Origin: Theodoxus fluviatilis
Taxonomy: Eukaryota > Mollusca > Gastropoda > Cycloneritida > Neritidae
DNA length: 10,000 nt
NCBI GenBank assembly: GCA_034096865.1
Contig: JAWQFJ010028292.1
Span: 87,501 to 97,500, forward strand
Direction of reading: 5' to 3'
Shown here piece after piece: positions 1 to 6,892 of this stretch. Position 1 is the first letter of the stretch, and the number at the start of each line of letters is the position of its first letter. A program made the position numbers and the translations under genes. The notes beneath the pieces were generated by a model, which saw only the letters and a list, made by a program, of their open reading frames with translations, was not told the origin of the DNA and made no database searches.

Positions 1-24
1 AGACTCATCAACAGCAACTATTTT

Positions 25-245
25 TTACACAAACTCAATTGCTGCAGCCACAAATTGGTTACAAACTTTATAAATACACTGCACTCTATTGTATGAGGGA
101 CTGATTGGTCTCATTAATCTTCTGCACTGGCAGGGATGACTTCTCATGCAATGGGAGGGGGGGAGGGGGGGAGGGGAGAGGGGGAGAGAGAGAAAGGCAA
201 GAATGACACTATATTCAAAATAGTGATCAATTCCTAGATATAATT
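25..245 (-). CDS. Tentative MORN1-like exon E, 3' limit uncertain
   Basis: A weakly supported exon after the GGA-tract intron. The acceptor is ACACAATGTCAG just above 245, with a pyrimidine-rich stretch (CTTTCTTCCC) upstream. In phase 1, as exon D requires, the junction codon becomes Glu and the frame reads ELYLGIDHYFEYSVILAF. Human MORN1, as I recall it, has an ELYLG segment in its C-terminal half, which is what raises this above chance. The frame then runs through a CT-rich, low-complexity stretch (PLSPPPLPP) to a TAA at 25-27. That tail looks non-coding, so the exon may end earlier at a donor I cannot identify, or the whole match may be accidental. Confidence 0.3.
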
Positions 246-266
246 CTGACATTGTGTCACCTTGGG

Positions 267-792
267 AAGAAAGTTTGAGAAGGGGGTGGAATGGAGGAGA
301 GGGAAGGAGGGAGGGAGTTGGGGAGGGGGGAGGAGAGGAGGTGGAGGAAGAGGAGTAAGAGGAAGAGGAGTAAGAGGAAGAGGAGTAAGAGGAGAAGGAG
401 GAGGAGGAGAGGGAGGGGGAGGGGGAGGAGGTGGGGGATGGGGCGGAGGAGGAGGAGGAGGAGGAGGAGGAGGAGGAGGAGGAGGAGGAGGAGGAGGAGG
501 AGGAGGAGGAGGAGGAGGAGGAGGAGGAGGAGGAGGAGGAGGAGGAGGAGGAGGAGGAGGAGGGGGAGGAGGAGGAGGGGGAGGGGAGGAGGAGGAGGAG
601 GAGGAGGAGGAGGAGGAGGAGGAGGAGGAGGAGGAGGAGGAGGAGGAGGAGGAGGAGGAGGAGGAGGAGGAGGAGGAGGAGGAGGAGGAGGAGGAGGAGG
701 AGGAGGAGGAGGAGGAGGAGGAGGAGGAGGAGGAGGAGGAGAGGGAGGAGGACCAGGAGGAGGAGGAGGAAGAGGAAGAGGAAGAGGAAGAA
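267..792 (+). repeat. Purine-rich tract with long (GGA)n microsatellite
   Basis: The plus strand is almost entirely purine for about 500 bases. The core, about 445-741, is a (GGA)n array of roughly 100 units with a few extra G near 563-590. Its left flank holds the degenerate repeat GGAAGAGGAGTAA (three copies, about 345-390). GGA arrays can form G-quadruplexes on the G strand and triplex DNA with the pyrimidine strand. It lies in the intron between exon D and tentative exon E. The long Gly, Glu, Arg, Ser, Pro or Leu homopolymer frames it produces are artefacts of the repeat. Its exact length may be unreliable in an assembly. Confidence 0.97.
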
Positions 793-961
793 ACTACTGC
801 TCCTGCAGTTGCTCCACTCTTGCAAGGCACCCAGATCCAGAGAAATACATTAACAACTTCACATGTACAAACTACCCAGGACAAGACCACTTAAAGCAAT
901 CAACCAAACAAGCAATCAAACAAAATGTCCACCACTGCTGACTCCCATCCAGACAACATAC

Positions 962-1101
962 CCTCCTCCTCCTTGGCTGCTGTTTCCACGGCTCCTGCAG
1001 GTTTCTCTTTGGTCTGCTTGCCACTAGAGAAAGCCATTTCCTCCAGGAGGTTGACCTCTGGCAGCTGGTCTGTCAAGGGGTACAGCACCACGTCATAACC
1101 G
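962..1101 (-). CDS. MORN1: MORN1-like gene, exon D
   Basis: A minus-strand exon with acceptor TTTCTTTTCTTCTTGCAG just above 1101. Its first base completes the Leu codon opened by exon C, and it reads GYDVVLYPLTDQLPEVNLLE and onward to AAKEEE. GYDVVLYPL is the diagnostic piece, matching the GFECIPYP region of human MORN1. The rest is low-complexity and charged, as in vertebrates. I end it at a donor (AGGAGG, then GTATGT from 961), leaving phase 1. If that donor is not used, the frame reads through to a TGA at 900-902 and the protein ends there with ...VDILFDCLFG. Vertebrate MORN1 continues well beyond this point, which favours splicing. The acceptor is more certain than the 3' end. Confidence 0.65.
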
Positions 1102-1127
1102 CTGCAAGAAGAAAAGAAAGTGACCAT

Positions 1128-1427
1128 TTCTGATATAAAAAATTTCCCTGAAACATGGCTATGGTGTTGAATTAGTTATATCCTATTGTATCACAGTACA
1201 GTTTTTCAAAAGATAATTTAGCTATTATATAAACTTTTCTGTAATTTTTAGATATCTGACTTGACTGTCTAGATTTAATGGAAAAGAGCTAAAATAGAGG
1301 TGCTTTTGATAGAATATTGAAGGATATTTTCATGAAGACAACAACATACTTTTTAAAAAGCCACAGGAAATTAAGTGGCACAGTGTATATTAAACAATTT
1401 CCGGTCTATTGACACCATGTGGCTTGC
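1128..1427. other. AT-rich intronic stretch, nothing recognised
   Basis: About 300 bases between the acceptor of exon D and the satellite array. AT-rich, with no open frame of interest, no repeat and no recognisable element. Confidence 0.6.
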
Positions 1428-1682
1428 ATACTACATCCCCTTTGAACATACTACATCCACTTTGAACATACTACATCCCACTTTGAACATATGCAGAACA
1501 TCACACTTTGAACATACTACATCCACTTTGAACATATGCAGAACATCCCACTTTGAACATACTACATCCACTTTGAACATATGCAGAACATCCCACTTTG
1601 AACATACTACATCCACTTTGAACATACTACATCCACTTTGAACATACTACATCCCCTTTGAACATATGCAGAACATCCCACT
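1428..1682 (+). repeat. Satellite, 45-bp higher-order unit
   Basis: A tandem array built from two related short modules: a 20-21 nt module (CACTTTGAACATACTACATC) and a 25-nt module that carries CATATGCAGAACAT in place of CATACTACAT. They alternate to give a 45-bp unit repeated about three times, with the short module repeated extra times at both ends. Because 45 is a multiple of three, the frame stays open and gives a 15-residue repeat containing EHTTSTLNICRTSHF. No start context, splice signal or conserved protein supports coding. It passes without a gap into the 42-bp satellite and shares CACTTTGAA and ACTACATC with it. Confidence 0.93.
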
Positions 1683-2671
1683 TTGAATGCAGAACGTCAC
1701 ACTAGAAATGTACTACATCCCACTTTGAATGCAGTACGTCACACTAGAAATGTACTACATCCCACTTGGAATGCAGTGCGTCACACTAGAAACGTACTAC
1801 ATCCCACTTTGAATGCAGAACGTCACACAAGAAATGTACTATGTCCCACTTTGAATGCAATATATGTCACACTAGATATGTACTACATCCCATTTTGAAT
1901 GCAGTACGTCACACTAGAAACGTACTACATCCCATTTTGGATGTAGTATGTCACACTAGAAACGTACTACATCCCATATTGAATGTAGTACATCACACTA
2001 GAAACGTACTACATCCCATATTGAATGTAGTACATCACACTAGAAACGTACTACATCCCATATTGAATGTAGTACATCACACTAGAAACATACTACATCC
2101 CATATTGAATGTAGTATGTCACACTAGAAACGTACTACATCCCATATTGAATGTAGTACATCACACTAGAAACGTACTACATCCCATATTGAATGTAGTA
2201 CGTCACACTAGAAACATACTACATCCCATATTGAATGTAGTACATCACACTAGAAACGTACTACATCCCATATTGAATGTAGTATGTCACACTAGAAACG
2301 TACTGCATCCCACTTTGAATGCAGTACGTCACACTAGAAACGTACTACATCCCACTTTGAATGCAGAACGTCACACAAGAAATGTACTATTCCCACTTTG
2401 AATGCAATATATGTCACACTAGATATGTACTACATCCCATTTTGAATGCAGTACGTCACACTAGAAACGTACTACATCCCATTTTGGATGTAGTACGTCA
2501 CACTAGAAACGTACTACATCCCATATTGAATGTAGTATGTCACACTAGAAACGTACTGCATCCCACTTTGAATGCATTACGTCTCACTAGAAATGTACTA
2601 CATCCCATTTAGAATGCAGTACATATCACTAGAAAAGTACTACATCTAATTTTGAATGTAGTATGTCACAC
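1683..2671 (+). repeat. Satellite, 42-bp unit with paired inverted arms
   Basis: About 23 copies of a 42-bp monomer. The commonest form is arm ACGTACTACAT, spacer CCCATATTGA, arm ATGTAGTACGT, spacer CACACTAGAA. The two arms are exact reverse complements of each other in the best copies. Three sub-families are mixed: CCCATATTGA, CCCACTTTGA and CCCATTTTGA spacers, with ATGTAG or ATGCAG arms. The open frame giving a 14-residue repeat (HTRNVLHPILNVVH) follows from 42 being divisible by three and is not taken as a gene. Copies near 1800-1960 and 2349-2510 are a longer duplication. The array is cut off at about 2671 by an inserted LINE end. Confidence 0.96.
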
Positions 2672-2672
2672 A

Positions 2673-3223
2673 TAATACAACAAGATACAACAACAAGATA
2701 CAACAAGATACTTTATTGTCCTCATTGATCACAAGGAAATTCGTTTTGTCGGTGGCAAAAACATAATACATACATACAAAAACAAAAACAGTTCAACATT
2801 AATTAACTCAATCATATCATTCAAGTTATGGAGTCCATCAGAGGCAATTCAATTTAATAGAGAAACATTTTACACCAAAACAAGTAATCACAGAAGGAAC
2901 AAAGACACAAGCATGCACATCAAACAATCATCGTCACGCAATAACACATACCCGATCTTCATCCATAACACATGTACAAGAACACCCCCCCCCCCCCCCC
3001 ATCATGTTCATCATCCTGCATGCACATCAACAACCACACTCGCACAGCACACATAACACATACACGATCATCATCGCATAACGCATGCACACCCCCCCCC
3101 ACACACACACACACACACACTCTCACATGTTACTCCTTGTTGTTACAGACATAGTTCACACCATTCATAGTCCTTTCTGTCACAGTTCACAGCACTACAA
3201 GTCCTCGTAGTCCCAGTTCACTT
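2673..3223 (-). mobile_element. Truncated LINE 3' end (CR1/L2-like) inserted in the satellite
   Basis: A block of about 550 bp interrupts the 42-bp satellite, which resumes at about 3224 with TACTCCATCCC. Read on the minus strand, it ends with ACGAATTTCCTTGTG, then GACAATAAAGTATCTTG, then repeats of TGTATCTTGT. An AATAAAGTATCT-type ending with a short repeated tail is typical of the 3' ends of CR1/L2-group non-LTR retrotransposons. No reverse transcriptase reading frame remains, so this is 3' untranslated region only. Inside it are two degenerate copies of a ~110-bp module (about 2909-3000 and 3018-3100), each ending in a run of C. The left edge is clear from the tail; the right edge is inferred from where the satellite resumes. 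A tail-bearing non-autonomous element is an alternative. Confidence 0.7.
2985..3120 (+). repeat. Poly-C and (AC)n simple repeats within the LINE fragment
   Basis: A run of 16 C at 2985-3000, a run of 9 C at 3092-3100, and an (AC)n tract of about 10 units directly after it. Both C runs sit at the end of similar ~110-bp modules (ATAACACATAC, then CGATC, then TCATC), about 112 bp apart. Confidence 0.9.
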
Positions 3224-3688
3224 TACTCCATCCCATTTTGAATGCAGTATGTCACACTAGAAATGTACTACATTCCATTTTGAATGCAGTATATCACACT
3301 AGAAACGTACTACATCCATTTTGAATGCAGTACGTCACTAGAAACGTACTACATCCCATTTTTAATGCAGTATGTCACACTAGAAACGCACTACATCCCA
3401 TTTTTAATGCAGTATGTCACACTACAAACGTACTACATCCCATTTTGAATGCAATGTCTCACCAGAAACGTACTACATTCCACTTTGAATGCAGTATGTC
3501 GCACTAGAAACGTACTACATCCCACTTTGAATGTAGTATGTCACACTAAAAACGTACTACATCCCACTTTGAATACAGTGTTTCACACTAGAAACGTACT
3601 ACATCCCACTTTGAATACAGTGCTTCACACTAGAAACGTACTACATCCCACTTTGAATGCAGTATGTAACACTAGAAACGTACTACAT
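3224..3688 (+). repeat. Satellite, 42-bp unit, right part of the interrupted array
   Basis: About 11 more copies of the 42-bp monomer, mostly with CCCATTTTGA then CCCACTTTGA spacers and ATGCAGTATG right arms. These copies are more degraded than those at 2000-2350: spacer losses near 3335 and 3455, and variants such as GAATACAGTG. It ends inside a monomer with TACTACATCA, after which the sequence is unrelated. The array was one block before the LINE fragment entered. Confidence 0.95.
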
Positions 3689-3933
3689 CATAAAACCCAT
3701 GTCACATAACCTTCTCCCCTTGTTCATGATTCAGTGCTGAAAGCGTGCCCACAAATCTGCTTCCAACACAAATTAACACTTTTCTTTTCTTTTTTAAAAA
3801 AGGAAAAAATGTATTTCAAACAAGACAAGCAGTATGGACATATTTTCATCGCTGCTTTCCATCTGAAAAGACTTTGCACATTTCCTTTAAGACTGCACTG
3901 CAAAATTAGCTACTGCATGGTATATTGTTATAT
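3689..3933. other. Intronic stretch between satellite and LINE
   Basis: About 245 bases of ordinary AT-rich sequence. It holds one T-rich then A-rich run (CTTTTTTAAAAAAGG, about 3788-3803) and a short open frame (76 codons) with no recognisable product. Nothing else seen. Confidence 0.5.
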
Positions 3934-3957
3934 CAGTTCAGTTCAGTTCAGTTCAGT
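3934..3957 (-). repeat. LINE 3' tail, pentanucleotide repeat
   Basis: On the plus strand CAGTTCAGTTCAG continues for four to five units. On the element's strand this is (ACTGA)n directly after the last codons (SGSRD). It marks the 3' end and the insertion boundary. Confidence 0.9.
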
Positions 3958-5495
3958 CTCTTGACCCTGAGATGGGTTGTTGAGGCACCACTGATGACTT
4001 TCGGACAATCTTCCTCCATTGCTGTGAGTCAGCAAAGGTCAAGCCTGTCCACTCTTTGATGTTGTCTTCCCACCTCTTTCTCTGCCTGCCTCTCCTTCTC
4101 CCACCTGGTACGATACCTTGCAGGATGGTCTTGGCCAGCCCACTGCCTCTTGACACGTGACCGTACCACTTCAGCTTTCTGCTTTTCACGATTGAGAGCA
4201 GGTCTTTGTACTGTCCAAATGCTCTCCTGATCCTGTTGCTGACTTCCTCATTCGTGACATGGCCTTTATAAGAGATGTTCAGAATCTTGCGGTAGCATCT
4301 CATTTCCAGGGCTTGTATCCATCTCTGTAGTTCAGATGTGAGTGTCCAGGACTCGCATGCATACAAGAATACAGAGATGGCCAGCGTGCACATGAGCCTG
4401 ATCTTCGACACTGTAGTGATATTTCTGTCATGCCATATTGGCTGCAACTTTGCCAATGCTGCTGTTGTTTGTGCTATCCTGGACAGTATCTCTGGTTTGG
4501 ACCCTTCATCAGTCACAATAGATCCCAGGTATTTGAAGTTGTTCACAGCTTCCAGTTTTTGGCCCTTCACTTTGATTTCCATTTTGAAGCCCTGAGGGTT
4601 GTTCATCATCATCTTGGTCTTCTCGGCACTGATCTCCATGCCACATGCCTGTGAGGTCTTGTCCAGGTGCTCAACAAGACTAGTCAGCTCCTCTTCACTT
4701 CCTGCTAATCCATCAATGTCATCAGCAAAATGTAAGTTCGTGATCTTTCTGCTACAGATGCTGATTGATCCTTCGTGGTCTGCTAGGGCATCAGTCATTA
4801 TCCTTTCAAGGAAGAAGTTGAAGAGTGTGGGGGAGAGTAGACAGCCCTGTCTTACTCCGACCATTGTCCTGAACCATTCGCCTGTGGTACCATTGAACAG
4901 GACTGCGCTGGTCGCTCTGTCATAAAGATGTTCGACAACTTTGATGATCTTGGAGCTAATGTTGTAGCTTCTCATTGTGGCCCACAGCGTAGCATGCCAG
5001 ACTGTCAAATGCTTTCTTAAAGACTATAAAAACATGGTACAGATCTTGTTGGTGTTGTAGGTGTTTCTCACACAGGACTCAGATTGAAGATCTGTTCGGT
5101 GGTGCTCCTATCTGGTCTGAAACCTGCCTGCTCTTCAGCAAATAATTTTCTCTGCCTGAGGCTTTAAACTGTTCAGCAGTACTTTCAACATGACCTTGCT
5201 GGGATGGCTGATGAGGCTGATCGTGCAGTAGTTCTGGCACATTTGCAGGTTGCCTTTCTTGGGCAATGTAATCACTAGGGACTGTGTCCACGGGGTTGGC
5301 CAATCTCCCATCTGCCAAATCTTATTGCAGATCTTCGTGAGTGCATCGATCAATGCGTCGCCTCCTGCCTGGATGAGTTCCCCTGGAATGTTGTCAACCC
5401 CAGCTGACTTCCCTTACTTGAGAGACTTAACCGCTGTCTCCACCTCTTCTCGAAGAATTGAGTAGTTGTCCTCCTCGATAGTCTGAGTCTTGGGT
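3953..5495 (-). pseudogene. RTE-like reverse transcriptase, broken (3' part of the LINE)
   Basis: The 351-codon open part (5008 down to 3953) has RT motif B (VRQGCLLSPTLFN) and the catalytic FADD box (4718-4729), then the C-terminal region with ISAEKTKMMMNN, FLYACESWTLT, RKLKWYGHVSR and RWEDNIKEW. Upstream, the same protein continues in other frames: AEEQAGFRPDRSTTEQIFNL, WPTPWTQSLVITLPKKGN, and EEDNYSILREEVETAVKSLK near the inversion. Breaks: a TAA at 5414-5416 after VKSLK; frame changes around 5135, 5085 (after IFNL) and 5003 (between AFDS and VWHA); and Asp to Val in motif A (FIVFKKAFD, codon 5022-5024), which removes a catalytic metal-binding residue. It cannot encode an active enzyme. 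The closing TGA (3953-3955) lies inside the tail repeat, so there is essentially no 3' untranslated region. Confidence 0.9.
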
Positions 5496-5790
5496 CAAGA
5501 AGGCCATGAAGAGTGCCAAGGAGGAGTGGATCGAACAGCAATGTGATGCAGTTGAAGAGAACCTCCAGGAGAATAACACCAAGAAAGCATACCAGATAGT
5601 CAAAGACCTTACAGTGACCAAACAAGGGTGGGTCAACACCATACAAGACAAGAGCGGGATTTGTCTCACAGAAGAACACAAAATCATGAAACACTGGACT
5701 GAGTACTGCTCTGAGCTGTACAACTATGGCACCAGAGGAGATACTAAAGTACTGAACTGTCCTCAGACTCCCAAGGAGGACAACTACTCC
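5494..5790 (+). pseudogene. Inverted pre-RT segment of the same LINE
   Basis: A plus-strand open frame reading VKKAMKSAKEEWIEQQ, then KAYQIVKDLT, IQDKSGICLTEEHKIMKHW, TEYCSELYN and PQTPKEDNYS. In intact elements of this family, this stretch (TIQDKSG-LTEE-WTEYCSELYN) lies directly before the EEDNYSILREEVE region that starts the minus-strand part. It is therefore the next segment of the same protein in the opposite orientation. Homology ends at about 5790, after which the frame continues by chance into flanking DNA to 5832. The ATG at 5506 is not a real start; the homology begins a few codons earlier. Confidence 0.82.
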
Positions 5791-6186
5791 AAAACAAAAT
5801 TATATATCTGTGAACAAATCTTAATGACCTGATAACACAGCGAACACCTCTTGAAGAAAAAAAAGGGAAACTTTTTTTGGTTAAGACCTAATCTTGATGT
5901 ATAAATAACATATCAATACTGCAGTCGCACTAGAATACATGAGTCATTGAAGTGCTGTTTCAAGAAACTGAGTGCATAACTCAGCCATCTCTGTTTTATA
6001 TTTTCTTTCTAATCCTTGGTGTAGTAGAGATTTGATAGAACACATCCATGAGTGATCATCTCATGAGATGGGACATAGTGTGGAGTTTATCATGACCCTC
6101 AAATGCAAGCATACTGGCATCTATTTGTTCACACCACAATCAGTAACTATCAAATCACCAAAAACATAAGGCACTTTGATCAATCA
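5791..6186. other. Intronic stretch, one short palindrome
   Basis: No open frame or repeat of interest. The only structure is a perfect 14-bp palindrome, CATCTCATGAGATG, at 6057-6070. It has no known meaning here. Confidence 0.5.
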
Positions 6187-6300
6187 TCACACACACATGC
6201 ATGCACACACAAGCATGCACACACATGCATGCATACACATGCATGCACACACATGCATGCACATACATGAATGCACACACACACACACACAGACACATGC
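6187..6300 (+). repeat. Alternating CACACATGCATG dodecamer tract
   Basis: An imperfect tandem repeat of about 12 nt, CACACATGCATG, with variants (AAGCATG, CATACATGAATG), ending in (CA)n then AGACACATG. Nearly every position alternates pyrimidine and purine, the pattern that favours Z-DNA. It starts only a few bases past the donor of exon C (6311), inside the intron. Confidence 0.9.
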
Positions 6301-6311
6301 ACAATACTTAC

Positions 6312-6426
6312 AGAGGAGTGGATATAGGCTTTTCCTCATCATCATTCCCTCTTAGAGCAATGCTTTTCTTCGATTTGCATTGATAATTACGGAACCCAGC
6401 AACCAATCGTATAAGGCGGCCTTCAT
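6312..6426 (-). CDS. MORN1: MORN1-like gene, exon C
   Basis: An internal exon of 115 nt. The acceptor is textbook (CTTTTATGTTTGCAG) and the donor is GTAAGT from 6311. Its first two bases complete the codon left open by exon A (or B), giving Asp. It then reads EGRLIRLVAGFRNYQCKSKK and ends near EEKPISTP, two bases into a Leu codon. The stretch EGR-hydrophobic-AG-R matches the SGR...AGVR segment of vertebrate MORN1, and STPLGYDVVLYPL across the next junction matches the vertebrate QTPFGFECIPYP segment (from memory, not run). This is the conserved domain after the MORN repeats, of unknown function. The intron behind it, to exon D, is about 5.2 kb and holds the satellite and both LINE insertions. 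A dodecamer CA/TG tract starts directly after the donor. Confidence 0.78.
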
Positions 6427-6892
6427 CTGCAAACATAAAAGTCACATCTTGTACTTTAAGCAAATAAAAAAGAAAAATGAATGAGAAAAATAAAAACTGA
6501 AAATAACACAGAAAAAACAAGATTTGACTTTATTTTTCTTCTAAATGCAGAAGAAATGTTGAATCTCATCTCCAATGTAGGTTTCCAACACCTAAAAATG
6601 CACAGACCCACAAGCAGTGGAGTGGCATCCCAAATAAAGTAATAATGATTTCAAGAGAGTATTTGAGATTTATTACACACTTATGAAACTCACCTTTTTC
6701 GAAAGAACAAAAAAGAAGAGAAAGTTGCGGATAAGGTAACAATGGAACGAAAAAAAAAAGGTTCTCACCTATCTTCTTCTTGGGGTCTCACCATTTCCGT
6801 TTTGTGCACTCTCTCGTGCCCACACCCATGCCTCTATATCTGTACAGTGCTTTGTAGAGTAATCGAGCACTAATGAGAAGCAGCCAGAATAC
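6427..6892. other. Intronic stretch between exons B and C
   Basis: AT-rich with short A runs. It contains a strong-looking minus-strand donor (GATAGGTGAGAAC, about 6769), but the only frame leading to it closes in TAG at the site. No supported exon. Confidence 0.5.

Larger units (their letters stand above)
3934..5790 (-). mobile_element. RTE-like non-LTR retrotransposon, 5'-truncated with inverted 5' end
   Basis: A LINE remnant of about 1.85 kb. Its 3' part (3934 to about 5495) is on the minus strand and carries the reverse transcriptase and C-terminal region. It ends in a pentanucleotide tail, (ACTGA)n on that strand, about four to five units at 3934-3957. The neighbouring part (about 5494-5790) carries the segment that normally lies just before the reverse transcriptase, but on the plus strand. 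The endonuclease and 5' end are missing. Tandem-tailed elements without poly-A are typical of the RTE group, and this protein family is abundant in molluscs, cnidarians and some fish. Clade assignment is from memory of the protein family. No clear target-site duplication was found; TTATAT occurs at both flanks but is too short to count. Confidence 0.85.

Noticed and set aside
25..941. Gly/Glu/Arg/Ser/Pro/Leu homopolymer proteins over the GGA tract
   Set aside because: These are translations of a trinucleotide repeat in all frames. The only part kept, tentatively, is the segment just below 245 on the minus strand.
1683..2671. Hammerhead ribozyme in the satellite (CTAGAAAC resembles the GAAA core)
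   Set aside because: The other core element, CTGATGA, is absent from every monomer, so the catalytic core cannot form.
1428..3688. CRISPR array
   Set aside because: The repeats are head-to-tail without unique spacers, and the surrounding DNA is clearly eukaryotic.
1431..3709. Long open frames across the satellite (repeats of HTRNVLHPILNVV and EHTTSTLNICRTSHF)
   Set aside because: The 42- and 45-bp units are multiples of three and lack stops in one phase, so open frames follow automatically. There is no start context, splice signal or protein similarity.
3734..3964. 76-codon plus-strand open frame
   Set aside because: It runs into the LINE tail repeat, has no recognisable domain, and is of a length expected by chance.
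3926..5806. Target-site duplication of the LINE (TTATAT at both flanks)
   Set aside because: Six AT-rich bases, not exactly at the element edges, are expected by chance.
6057..6070. 14-bp palindrome CATCTCATGAGATG
   Set aside because: A single short palindrome in 10 kb has no supporting context; noted in the intron description only.
6767..6828. A further exon in the intron after exon B, ending at a strong GATAG/GTGAG donor
   Set aside because: From the acceptor TGTACAG the required frame ends in TAG exactly at that donor. An earlier weaker donor (AATG/GTGAG) would keep phase, but the short peptide has no similarity to MORN1.
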